Part shown: one piece after another, positions 34,747 to 45,110 of the stretch
How positions within the stretch are numbered: position 1 is the stretch's first letter
How the letters are laid out: each line of letters opens with the position of its first letter
Source: Manis javanica
Lineage: Eukaryota; Chordata; Mammalia; Pholidota; Manidae
Assembly (NCBI RefSeq): GCF_040802235.1
Contig: NC_133156.1
Location: 144,877,173-144,941,172 of the forward strand
Length of the DNA stretch: 64,000 bases
Reading direction: 5' to 3'
Translations under genes and position numbers: made by a program
The notes under the pieces: generated by a model
What the model was told of the DNA's origin: nothing
Databases searched by the model: none
Seen by the model: only the letters and a program-made list of their open reading frames with translations

Positions 34747-34959
34747 TGCAGGCGTTAGATTCGTGGTTACCAAAGGTTCAAGATTAGCTTCTTTGGTATC
34801 TTACTGCCTAACTTAACTCGCTTATTGAACTGTTATATACACTGTCTGGAGATTCTTTTCTTCTCTCCCTTCTTATTCCTCCTCCTCCATTCTTCATATG
34901 TTGTGTGTTTTGTTCTGTGCTCTTTTTAGGAGTGCTCCCATCTAGAGCAGTCCCTGTAG

Positions 34960-35831
34960 GATGCCCTGTAGAGGTGGTTTGTGGGAAGCAAATTCCCTCA
35001 GCTTTTGCTTGTCTGGAAATTATTTAATCCCGCCATCATATTTAAATGATAGTCTTGCTGGATACAGTATCCTTGGTTCAAGGCCCTTCTGTTTCATTGC
35101 ATTAAATATATCATGCCATTCTCTTCTGGCCTGTAGGGTTTCTGTCGAGAAGTCTGATGTTAGCCTGATGGGTTTTTCTTTATAGTTAACCTTTTTCTCT
35201 GTAGCTGCGTTTAAAACTCTTTGCTTGTCCTTGATCCTTGCCATTTTAATTATTATGTGTCTTGGTGTTGTCCTTCTTGGATCCTTTCTGTTGGGGGTTC
35301 TGTGTATTTCCATGTCTGTTCGATTATTTCCTCCTCCAGTTTGGGATAGTTTTCAGCAATTATTCCTTCAAAGAGACTTTCTATCCCTTTTCCTCTTTCT
35401 TCTTCTTCTGGTACCCCTATAATACGAATATTATTCCTTTTGGATTGGTCACATAGTTCTCTTAGTGTTGTCTCGTTCCTGGAGATCCTTTTATCTCTCT
35501 CTATGTCAGCTTCTATGTGTTTGTATTCTCTGGTTTCTATTCCTTCAATGGCCTCTTGCATCTTATCCATTCTGCTTATAAATCCTTCCAGGGTTTGTTT
35601 CACTTCTGTGATCTCCTTCCTGACAACTGTGATCTCCCTCCGGACTTCATCTGATTGCTCTTGCCTTTTTCTCTGCATCTCATTCCATTGCTCTTGCATT
35701 TTTCTCTGCATCTCCGTCAGCATGTTTGTGATTTTTATTTTGAATTCTTTTTCAGGAAGACTGGTTAGGTCTGTCTTCTTCTCAGGTGTTGTCTCTGTGA
35801 TCTTGGTCTGCCTGTAGTTTTGCCTTTTCAT
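34960..35831 (-). pseudogene. L1-A ORF1 (RNA-binding chaperone), frameshifted
   Basis: The start ATG at 35831 (MKRQNYRQTKITETTPEKK) opens a 192-codon frame to 35253. It contains a coiled-coil (EMQRKMQEQWNEMQRKRQEQ, then heptads to about residue 100) and the RRM start (LRELCDQSKRNNIRIIGVPE). A frameshift at about 35.31 kb moves the reading to 35313-35020, which holds the C-terminal domain (RHIIIKMARIKDKQRVLNAA, RREWHDIFNAMKQK) and ends in a premature stop after DGGIK. The expected last stretch continues in the same frame to about 34.96 kb. Family knowledge: ORF1p trimers coat L1 RNA. The frameshift separates the RRM from the C-terminal domain, so the product is dead. Confidence 0.9.
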
Positions 35832-36559
35832 GGTGATAGAGATAGTTTGCAGAGCTGGTACGAGTGACAGCTGGAAGAGCTTTCCTTCTTGTTGGTATGT
35901 GGCTTTCCTCTCCTGGGAGAATAGCGACCTCTAGTGGCCTATGCTTGGCAGCTGTGCACAGACAGGGCTTCTGCTACCTGCCCTTTTGGTATGGAGTTTA
36001 TATCCGGTGTTGCTGTGGGCGTCGCCTGGCTGGGGCTGCCCCTCCAAAATGGTGGAGCCCCATTGGAGGGGGAGTGGCCGGGAGTCTATTTATCTAGGTA
36101 AGGGGCCTCTGTGCTCCCTGTTGCCCAGGGGGTTAGAGTGTCCAGAGATCCCCAGATTCCCTTCCTCTGGTCTAAGTGTCCTGTCCTGCCCCTTTAAGAC
36201 TTCCAAAAAGCACTCTCCAAACCGAAACAACAACAGCAACAACGAAAGAGGAAAAAAAAAAAAGAAAAGGAAAAAATCGAGCGATTTTCTTTGTCCTCAC
36301 GCGCCAGTCCCAGGCACCTGCTCACCGGTCTTGCTGCCCTGCCTTCCTAGCACCGGGGTCCCTGTCCATTCAAGGCTTTCAAAAAGCACCCCCTTCGTGA
36401 GGCGCTGGGTTCTTGCAGGTGTGGATGTGGTCTGGATGTTGTCCTGTGTCCTCTGGTCTCTATTTTAGGAAGTTTTCTTTGTTATATTTTCATAGATCTA
36501 TGTGGTTTTGGGAGGAGATTTCCACTGCTCTACTCACGCTGCCATCCTGGCTCCGCCCC
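35832..36559 (-). promoter_or_regulatory. L1-A 5' UTR / internal promoter
   Basis: 728 bp, more GC-rich than the body. The first 60 bases in sense (GGCGGAGCCAGGATGGCAGC, then a block ending GGAAATCTCCTCCCAAAACC) match L1-B. The GGATGGCAGC near the start is a YY1-type site, which in other mammalian L1s positions transcription initiation. The rest does not resemble the L1-B 5' UTR and has no tandem monomers. An A-rich tract lies on the plus strand at 36250-36262. Confidence 0.8.
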
Positions 36560-36571
36560 CAAACTCTTTGC
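36560..36571. repeat. Right target-site duplication of L1-A
   Basis: CAAACTCTTTGC again (its first C could belong to the L1 end). It is followed by ATTTTAAG, the pre-insertion TTTT/AA endonuclease site. Confidence 0.88.
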
Positions 36572-37649
36572 ATTTTAAGTTGATTTGTTTTCCCTACCAG
36601 CCCCACTCCTATCCACTGAACTGAGACCAGACCACAGCAACTGTCATGTTGACAGACACACCTGAGGATCAAATGTCATTTTGTGTTCAGAAACACCGTG
36701 CCTTGAGACAGCCACAACTCTGCTTCTCAAGGCCCATGCAAATGCACCTCTGAACCAAGTCCCAGAAATTCGTATTACAGCTGCTGATCCCTCCATGTTG
36801 AGTGTCTGTGTGGGGACAGGTAAGAGGATCCCAGAGACTGAAGCCCAGTGACTCCATGTACAGATTCTCATGAGGAAATGTGAGCGATGGCAATTCCCCA
36901 GTCAACCTTTTTATCTTTCACTTCCCTATGCCTTTTTTCCCCAGTGGACTCCTGGACTGTCCTCTTTAAAACTTCCTGCCTCAACTCAACTTCAAATAGT
37001 ATCCCTTAAAAACTTCCTTTTCTTTCCAGGTGTCAAACTTTTCATTTTGATTCCAAGGACGTGGATATTATGTCCTGGCTGAGAAGATAATAGATGGAGA
37101 AAATAGCACAACTTTATAACATAAGTGATTTCATAGCACTCTGGTGAGGAAGTAGCTTCTTTGCTATATTCAGGATTTGAAAACCTTAGCTGACACCCTA
37201 GAGTGAATAAGGAACAGGCTGGGAGCAGACTCTGTGAAGCTGTGCTCCTTTAACAGCTGGTATTAAAATGCCCTCCTGGGTGTGGATTATTGCTGTTTTA
37301 CGCCCCACCCCCACATGTACATTGCACATCGATATAGGATAGTCAATAAGAAGAGCCTTCCAAACAATTAAGTTTGCTAGTCAGAAGTCTGTTGGGATAT
37401 CAGAATATTTTAGGGCTCATACCTTCATTGTCAGCTTATAACGGTAAGGAAAAAAGAGGAAAAGTTATGAATCTAAAATATAAAAATACAAAATGACAAG
37501 GAATGGGCTTAGTGACCTTATTAAAATGGAGTGAGTTGATTTAAAGCAATTTCTGCATCTGCCTATTCTTTTGTTTTACTGAAAAAATTATGTCAGTATA
37601 AAGAATTGTAATTTTTTCAAGATTTTATAGTGACATTTTTCAAAAACAC
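36572..37649. other. Unique sequence, nothing recognised
   Basis: No gene or named repeat seen. Short frames at 36.5-37.1 kb have no domain resemblance. Confidence 0.4.
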
Positions 37650-37807
37650 AGATAACTGAAAGGTGTTCAATGAATACCCGAATATCATCACCTAGATTTT
37701 ACTATGATCAACATATTGTACTAGTTCCTCACACATTTGCACACATATTCATCTACATATTCATCACTTAATGCATTTCTGAAGTATTTAAAAGTAAATT
37801 GCAGGCA
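37650..37807 (-). mobile_element. Old L1 3' UTR fragment (tentative), host of L1-B
   Basis: A stretch like TATCATCACCTAGATTTTAC ... TTCTGAAGTATTTAAAAGTA followed by AATTGCAGGCATCC resembles an old L1 3' UTR in minus orientation. It may continue after L1-B at 43.28 kb, where further old L1 follows on the same strand. Weak similarity. Confidence 0.35.
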
Positions 37808-37823
37808 TCCCTACACAATCTTT
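37808..37823. repeat. Left target-site duplication of L1-B
   Basis: TCCCTACACAATCTTT, matching TCCCTACACAACCTTT at 43263-43278 with one mismatch, borders the short poly-T that begins L1-B. Confidence 0.85.
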
Positions 37824-38157
37824 CTTTTTTATTAAGGTATCATTGATATACAATCACATGAGCAACATTGTGGTTACTAGATTCCCCCCATTATCAAGCC
37901 CCCACCACATACCCCATTACAGTCACTGTCCATCAGCATAGTAAGATATTATAGAGTCACTACTTGTCTTCTCTGTGTTATACTTCCTTCCCCATGCCCG
38001 CCCCCATAAGTTATGTGTGCTAATCATAAAGCCCCTTAATCCCCTTATCCCTCCCTTCCCACCCACCCTCCCAAGTCCCTTTCCCTTTGGCAACTGTCAG
38101 TCCATTCTTGGGTTCTGTGAGTCTGCTGCTGTTTTGTTCCTTCAGTTTTTGCTTTGT

Positions 38158-40905
38158 TCCTTGGCTATTGTCAATAATGCTGCAATAAACATAGGGGCGC
38201 ATATGTCTTTTTCAGACTGGGATCCTGCATTCTTAGGGTAAATTCCTAGGAGTGGAATTCTTGAGTCAAATGGTATTTCTATTTTGAGTTTTTTGAGGAA
38301 CCTCCATACTGCTTTCCACAATGGTTGAACTAGTTTACATTCCCACCAGCAGTGTAGGAGGGTTCCCCTTTCTCTGCATCCTTACCAACATTTGTGGTCC
38401 CTAGTCTTTTCTATGTTGGCCATCCTAAATGGTGTGAGGTGATATCTCATTGTGGTTTTAATTTGCATTTCCCTGATAATTAGCAATGTGGAGCATCTTT
38501 TCAGGTGCCTGTTGGTCATCTGAATTTCTTCTTTGGAGAAGTGTCCATTCATATCCTATGCCATTTTAAAAAGGTTATTTGCTTTTTTGGGTGCTCAGGT
38601 GTGTGAGTTCTTTATGTATTTTGGATGTTAAGTGCTTGTCGGACATCTCATTTACTTTCTGCTAGCTCATCATTAGTGTATAGGAATGCAACAGATTTCT
38701 GTGTATTAATTTTGTATCCTTCAACTTTGCTGAATTCAGATATTAGATTTAGTAGTTTTGGAGTGGATTCTTTAGGGTTTTTTTATGTACAATATCATGT
38801 CATCTGCAAACAGTGACAGTTTAACTTCTTCCTTGCCAATCTGGATGCCTTTTATTTCTTTGTGTTGTCTGATTGCCATGGCTAGGACCTCCAGAACTAT
38901 GTTGAATAAAAGTGAGGAGAGTAGGTATCCTTGACTTTTTCCAATGTTAAAGGAAAAGCTTTCAGCTTCTTGCTGTTAAGTATGATGTTGGCTGTGGGTT
39001 CATCATATATGGCCTTCATTATGTTGAGGTTCTTGCCCTCTATGCCCATTTTGTTGAGAGTTTTTATGTGAATGGCTGTTGAATTTTGTTGAATGCTTTT
39101 TCAGATTCTATGGAGATGATCATGTGTTTTTTGTCCTTTTTGTTGATATAGCGGTTAACGTTGATGGATTTTTTAATGTTGCATCCCTGGAATAAATCCT
39201 ACTTGATCATAATGGATGATCTTCTTGATGTATTTTTGAATTCAGTTTGCTAATATTTTGTTCAGTATTTTTGCATCTGTGTTCATCAGGGATAAATTAC
39301 AGGTCTGTAATTTTCTTTTTTTGTGGTGTCTTTGTCTGGTTTTGGTATTAGAGTGATGCTGGCCTCGAAGAATGAGTTTGGGAGTATTCCCTCCTCTTCT
39401 ACTTTTTGGAAAACTTAAAGAAGGATGTGCATTAGGTCTTCACTAAATGTTTAATAAAATTTAGCAGTGAAAAAATATAGTCCAGGTATTTTGTTCTTAG
39501 GTAGTTTTTGATTACCAGTTCAATTTCCTTGCTGGTAATTGGTCTATTCAGATTTTCTGTTTCTTCCTGGATCAGCCTTGGAAGGTTGTATTTTTCTAGG
39601 AAGTTGTCCATTTCTTCTAGGTTATCCAGTTTGTTAGCATATAATTTTTTATAGTCTTCTCTCATAATTCTTTGTATTTCTGTGATATCCATAGTGATTT
39701 TTCCTTTCTATTTCTGATTCTGTTTATGTGTTTAGACTCCTTTTTTTTCTTGATAAGTTTGGCTAGGGGTTTATCTATTTTGTTTATTTTCCCAAAGAAC
39801 CAGCTCTTGCTTTCTTTGATTCTTTCTGTTGTTTTATTCTTCTCAATTTTATTTATTTATGCTCTACTCTTTATTATGTCCCTCCTTCTACTGACTTTGG
39901 GCCTCATTTGTTCTTCTTTTTCTAGTTTCATTAGTTGTGAATTTAGACTGTTCATTTGGGATTGTTCTTCTTTCCTGAGGTAGGCATGTATTGCAATTCC
40001 CTCTTAGCATGGCCTTTGCTGTGCCCCACAGATTGTGTGGGGTTAAATTATTGTTGTCATTTGTCTCCATATATTGTTTGATCTCTGTTTTTATTCAGTC
40101 ATTGATCCATTGATTATTTAGGAGCTTGTTATTAAGCTTCCATGGGTTTGTGGGCTTTTTCGTTTTCTTGTGTAATTTATTTCTAGTTTCATACTTTGTG
40201 ATCTGAGAAGTTGGTTGGTACAATTACAATCTTTTTGAATTTGCTGAGGATCTTTTTGTGGCCTAATATGTGGTCTATTCTGGAAAATGTTCCATGTGCA
40301 CTTGAAAAGAATGTGTATCCTCCTGCTTTTGTGGGGAGTGTTCTATAGATGTCTGTTAGGTCTATTTTTTCTAATGTGTGGTTCAGTGCCTCTGTGTCCT
40401 TACTTATTTTCTGTATGGTTGATCTGCTCTTTGAAGTGAGTGGAGTGTTGATGTCTCCTAAAATGAATGCATTGCATTCTATTTACTCCTTAAATTCTGT
40501 TAATATTTGTTTCACATATGTAGGTGCTCCTGTGTTTGGTGCATAGATATTTATAATGGTTATATCTTGTTGTTGGACTGACCCTTTCATCAATATGTAA
40601 TGTCTGTCTTTGTCTCCTGTTATTTTCTTTGTTTTGAAATCTATTTTGTCTGGTAAAAGTACTGCAACACCTGCTTTTTTCTCCCTATTATTTTCATGAA
40701 GTATCTTTTCTCATCCCTTCACTTTTAGTCTGTGTATGTCTCTGGGTTTGAAGTCTCTTGTAGGCAGCATATCTATGGGTCTTGCTTTTTTATCCATTCT
40801 GTGACTCTGTTTTTCAATTGGTGCATTCAGTCTATTTACATTTAGGGTGAATATTGATAGATATGTAGTTATTGCCTTTGCAGGGTTTGGATTCATGGTT
40901 ATCAA
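38158..40905 (-). pseudogene. L1-B ORF2, inactivated and internally deleted
   Basis: The first frame, at 40905-40711, reads MITMNPNPAKAITTYLSIFT then LNVNRLNAPIEKQ, the ORF2 start. Later frames are short: 39692-39432 holds [15 protein letters not shown] and [10 protein letters not shown]. On the plus strand the sequence of the RT core is still alignable at 38.7-39.4 kb, including the region of the catalytic box, but it is riddled with stops and indels. The post-RT part is shortened by the roughly 880-bp deletion and the C-terminus by the roughly 215-bp deletion. No functional product is possible. Confidence 0.88.
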
Positions 40906-41223
40906 AGGTTCAAGGGCAGCCTCTTACTTTTTAGCAGTCTATCATAGCTCACTTATTACGCTATTATAAACAGAGTCTGATGATTCTTTTTCTCTCCCTT
41001 CATTTTCTACCTCCTCCACTCTTTATATTTTAGGTGTCATATTCTCTACTCTTTGTGTATCCCTTGACTGACTTTGTGTTTAGCTGATTTAATTATGCAT
41101 TTGGTTAGTATTTAATTGGCCTACTTCCTTTTCTGTGGTTGTAGTTTCTCTAGTGATAGCTATTTAGCCTTAGGCATACTTCCATCTATAGCAGTCCCTT
41201 TAAATACACTGTAGAGATGGTTT

Positions 41224-42029
41224 ATGGGAGGTAAATCTGTCAACTTTTGCTTATGTGGGCATTGTTTAATCCCTCCTTCAAATTTAAATGATAATCTTGC
41301 TGGATACAGTATTCTTGGTTTGAGGCTCTTCTGTTTCATTGCATTGAATATATCATGCCATTCCCTTCTGGCCTGTAATGTTTCTTCTGAGAATTCTGAT
41401 GATAGCCTGATGGGTTTTCCTTTGCAGGTGATCTTTTCTCTTTCTGGCTGCTTTTAATACTCTGTCCTTGTCTTTGATCTTCACCATTTTAATTATTATA
41501 TGTCTTGGTCTTGTCCTCCTTGAGTCCCTTGTGTTGGGAGATCTGTGGACTTCCATGTCCTGATAGACTATTTCCTTCCCCAGATTGGGGAATTTTCAGC
41601 AATTATTTCTTCAAAAACACTTTCTATCCCTTTTTATCTCTCTTCTTCTTCTGGCACTCCTATAATGTGAATATAGTTCTGTTTGGATTGGTCACACAGT
41701 TCTCTTAATATTCTTTCTTTCCTAGAGATCCTTTTTTCTCTCTCTGCCTCAGCTTCTCTGTATTCCTGTTCTCTGATTTCTATTCCATGAACAGTCTCTT
41801 CCACATCATTTGGTCTGCTCTTAAATCCTTTCATTGCTTGTTTCATTTCTGTTATCTTCCTCCTGAATTCACCCCTTAGCTACTGAATATTTTTCTTTAG
41901 CTCTATCAGCACACTTATGACTTTTATTTTGAATTCTTTTTCAGGAATATTGGTGATTTCAGTCTCACCAAGCCCTCCTTCTTGTGTTTGAGAGATTTTG
42001 AATTGAACAAGTTTCTTCTGCCTTTTCAT
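41224..42029 (-). pseudogene. L1-B ORF1, inactivated
   Basis: The ATG at 42029 begins an MKRQK-type start. A stop interrupts the N-terminal part near 41.88 kb. A 70-codon piece (41846-41634) carries the coiled-coil end and RRM start (RILRELCDQSKQNYIHIIGV). A frameshifted piece (41556-41353) carries RPRHIIIKMVKIKDKDRVLK. Order and spacing match L1-A ORF1. The RNA-binding trimer cannot be made. Confidence 0.88.
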
Positions 42030-43262
42030 GGCAATGGGAGTGTTCGGCGGTGAGTGGCGTGTGTGTCAGCTGGTAAAACAAAGTCCTGCTTGCCAGTCAC
42101 CTTGCCTGTCTCTGCTGTCTGTGCCGGGTAACTGCACTTAGGGAGCAGCCTCTGGATTAATCCCCTAGGCTGCCATGGGCAGGGAGGCCCTTGGGATAGC
42201 TAGGGCACTTGTGGGCATCGCAGGCCAGCGGTGTGTGTGTCTGCCACAAGGACAAGGCCCCATCATGCCTCCCAGTCTTTGTGCCTGTCTCCTCTGTCTG
42301 TGCTGTTCAACCGCATGCAGGGAGCAGCCTCTGGGTTAATCCCCTAAGCTGCCATGGCGGGGCAGCCTTCGAGATGGGTTAGGGCAATGGTGGGAGTCGC
42401 AGGCCAGCTATACATGTTCTGCCATGAGAACAAAGCCCCTTTGTGCCTCCCAGTCTCCACGCCCGTCTCTGCTGTCTGTTCCATTATATTGCACACAGGG
42501 AGGAGCCTCTGGATCTGGGCTGGTTAGCCACACACAGGGAGAAGCCTCTGCATTATGTTGTGCAGTTGCTGTAGGCAGGGGTGGCCTCTGGCTGGTCTGC
42601 AGCAATGGCAGGGACAGCCAGTTTGCATGTAGGTGCTGGTGGGGAGGAAGGAGTGGCAGGCCACTTATCATGGTGAGGAGCCTCAGGGCTGCATTGCTGA
42701 CCAGGGGGATAGGATTCCTGAAGCTTCTAAAAGTTCCCAGTCTGCTTGGCTGAGTGTGCCAGGACGATTTTGTCCACCTGTTCCTTCTCCCAAACCCTTG
42801 CTTCCCAGCAGCCCTCTGATCATTGAAAGGTCCCTTAAAGCACCTGCTTTTCTTTTGTCCCAGGGCAGCTGGTTTTGGGAACCTGCTCACAGTCTTAGTC
42901 TCAGGACCCACCTTTTAGGCCCTCCAATCTCCAGAACACCATCAATGTGGGTCTGTGCTCCTGGGGTAGATTTCCAGGGCTGGGTATTAAGCAGTCCTGT
43001 GCTTCCACTCCCTCACTGCTCTGATTCTTTTTCTCCCACCAGTGAGCTGGGGTGAGGAGAGCGCCTGGATCCTGTTGGGTCATGGCTTTTTACTTTACCC
43101 TTTTCCATGAGATGTTTGCTTCTCCCAGATGTAGACTGTCTGGTATACTCTTACTTCTGGTCACTCTTTTAGAAATAGTTGTATTTGCTGTATTTTCAAA
43201 ATATATGTGGTTTTGGGAGGAGATTTCCACCACACTACTCATGCCACCATCTTTTTCTCTCT
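42030..43262 (-). promoter_or_regulatory. L1-B 5' UTR / promoter with YY1-like start
   Basis: About 1.23 kb, GC-richer than the surroundings. The sense 5' end contains AAGATGGTGGC (YY1-type) and the block GGAAATCTCCTCCCAAAACC shared with L1-A. Downstream of a single-copy part (about 42.6-43.2 kb) lie three tandem monomers reaching to ORF1. The 5' UTR is 500 bp longer than that of L1-A. Confidence 0.8.
42066..42600 (-). repeat. About 178-bp tandem monomers in the L1-B 5' UTR
   Basis: The plus-strand marker GTCTGTGC/GTCTGTTC starts at 42117, 42296 and 42474, giving spacings of 179 and 178 bp. Around each marker the same order recurs: a GACAAGGCCCC-like block, TGCCTCCCAGTCT, CTGTCT, GGGAGCAGCCTCTGG, TTAATCCCCTA and GCTGCCATGG, with the third copy partly degraded. 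Monomeric L1 promoters are known from mouse; the unit here is not one I recognise. Confidence 0.8.
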
Positions 43263-43279
43263 TCCCTACACAACCTTTT
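43263..43279. repeat. Right target-site duplication of L1-B
   Basis: TCCCTACACAACCTTTT followed by AAAT. The TTTT/AA junction at 43276-43281 is a standard L1 endonuclease site. Confidence 0.85.
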
Positions 43280-44790
43280 AAATGATTTAATATGTATACT
43301 AGTAAGTAGTTTCAGTATTTTACTGATATTATTATGTAAAATGTACACACATTGAAATGATGCAAATATTAAGTGTACATTTGAGGAGTTTTGCAAATGT
43401 ATACACTGTAACCCAAACCCCTATCAAAATACAGAACATTAATCTCACTAGTTTCCAGTCAATATTCACTTCTATTTCACCCACATTGGCAACCTTGTTT
43501 AGATTTGTTTTCCAAGACCAGTTTTGCTTATGTAGAATCTCATGTAAATGGAATGGAACCTTATATTCTGTTTTGTGTTAAGGCTTTTTGCCCAGCATGT
43601 TTTTATGATTCATTATTGTTCTTGCATGTATCACACATTCATTTCTATTTATATAATGTTCCACTGTGGGAATGTACCAAAGTTTATTATTCATCTACTG
43701 ATGGATACCAGGGATGTTTTCCAGTTTTTACCTATTTTAAATAAAGCTGCTATGGGCATTCTTGGGCAAGTCTTTTTTGTGGACATGTTTATATGTCTTT
43801 GAATAAATAAATAGGAGTAGAATTCTGGGTCATAGAAGAGGCTATAACTTTCCCTTCCAGCACAACTTTATTTGCTTTCCACATATTTCTGTATGTTCTA
43901 TTTTCATTCTTACTCAGTTCAATATGCTTTTAAATTTTCCTTTGAGATGTCCTTGTTATCCCATGGGTTTGTTTTTTAATTTTCAAGTATTTGATGGTTT
44001 TCCTCTTATTTTTCTGTTTCTGACTACTAATTAAGTTACACTATATTTAAAGAACATACTTTCATGATTTCTAATATTTGTAATCTGTTTAGGGTTATTT
44101 TATGACCCAGGGTAAAGTATATCTTTGTGAATAACTAGTGGGCACTTAGAGAACAGTGTATTCTGCTGTTGTGGACTGGGAAGTTCTGTAAATGTTGGTT
44201 AGGACCCATTTGTCAGTGGTCATACTTGATACTACTATAAATTTTCTGTTATCAGTGTAGTGCTTATATCAGTTACATAGAGGGGTTTGTTAATGTGCCC
44301 AAATAGAATTGTGAATTCATTGACTTCTCTTTTTACTTCAGTTAGTTTTTTCTTTGTGTTTTTGGATCTCTGTTGTTTGGTACACACACTTTCAGGACTA
44401 TTATATCTTCTTGGTGGTAGTCATTTCATTGTTATTCAGTGTCTTTCCTTGTACCTGGAAGATCTTTTTTCTCTGAAGTCTATTTGGTCTGAACCTAAGC
44501 TTTTGTATTTGATTGATTTTTTTATTGCATATCTTATTACAACCCTTTTCTCTTTTTCTCACATATATCTTTATATTTGAAGTAAGTTATTTATAGACAG
44601 CCTATAGTTGGGTCATTAATTTGTTCAATTCAATTTCTGTGTCTAGACAATTTACTTTTAATGTAATTATTAGCATGTTATACTATTTAAGCCTATTATT
44701 TGTATGGATCATTGACTTTTAATTAGGTTTTGCTGATATATCCAGAACATACATTAATAAAATTAACAGTGTTTGGAAATAATATTGAAT
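43280..44790 (-). mobile_element. Old L1M, minus strand, internally deleted
   Basis: The plus strand first shows an old L1 3' UTR and ORF2 C-terminus (TTGAGGAGTTTTGCAAATGT, AATAAAGCTGCTATGGGCAT, TAGGAGTAGAATTCTGGGTC). Then, from about 43.87 kb, it jumps to the endonuclease region (GAGAACAGTGTATTCTGCTG, TTCTGTAAATGTTGGTTAGG, AATAGAATTGTGAATTCATT). The whole RT region between them is missing. No useful frame survives. Confidence 0.8.
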
Positions 44791-44879
44791 GACTAATATC
44801 TTTCTTTATCTTATGTTTTTCTATCTTAACAGACATATTTTAGAAAGGGGCAGATGTTTACAGTAATGAGTACATTTTT

Positions 44880-45110
44880 AATAAAATATTAAGAGAACCG
44901 GTAGACTGCTGATGGGAACAGGTTTCTTTTGGGGTGATAAAAATACTCTAAAGTTAGATTTCAGTGATGGCTTCACAGTACTGTGAATGTATCAAAACCA
45001 TTTAATTGTATGTTTTAAATGAATGGATTATATAGCATATAAATGGAACCTCAATTATGCCATTAAAATTCAAAGGTAAAAACGAACAAAACAGTTTGTA
45101 AATCAATTTG
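44880..45110 (+). mobile_element. L1M 3' UTR end
   Basis: Typical order: TTTCTTTTGGGGTGATAAAA, ACTCTAAAGTTAGATTTCAG, TGATGGCTTCACAGTACTGT, GAATGTATCAAAACCATTTA, ATTGTATGTTTTAAATGAAT. Plus orientation, opposite to the preceding L1M. Confidence 0.7.

Larger units (their letters stand above)
28734..36559 (-). mobile_element. L1-A: full-length 7.8-kb L1 with chimeric 3' tail
   Basis: In sense (minus) order it shows: a 5' end GGGGCGGAGCCAGGATGGCA at 36559; a 5' UTR to 35832; ORF1 (35831 to about 34.96 kb); ORF2 (34746-30929); an ordinary L1 3' UTR (30928 to about 30418); an internal A run (30417-30406); a non-L1 tail of about 1.65 kb; AATAAA at 28775-28770; and 18 A at the end. It is flanked by the duplication CAAACTCTTTGC. 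The right flank reads GCATTTTAAG, a standard L1 endonuclease site (TTTT/AA). A usual L1 is 6-6.5 kb; the extra length is the tail. ORF1 and ORF2 are each broken several times, so the copy is dead, but the intact duplication and low divergence make it fairly young. Confidence 0.95.
37824..43262 (-). mobile_element. L1-B: full-span L1 with two internal deletions
   Basis: In sense order: 5' end at 43262 (…AAGATGGTGGCATGAGTAG); a 5' UTR of about 1.23 kb with tandem monomers; ORF1 from 42029; ORF2 to about 38.16 kb; an ordinary 3' UTR ending at a short A-rich tail (37824-37830). It is flanked by a 16-bp duplication and a TTTT/AA site at 43276-43281. Relative to L1-A it lacks about 215 bp at the ORF2 C-terminus (join at about 38158) and about 880 bp in the post-RT part (join at about 38646). 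It carries more stops and indels than L1-A and lacks the Env-like tail, so it is older or from another lineage. Confidence 0.92.

Noticed and set aside
42408..43055. Overlapping frames of 109-167 codons on both strands
   Set aside because: They lie inside the GC-rich L1-B 5' UTR; no family resemblance and explained by composition.
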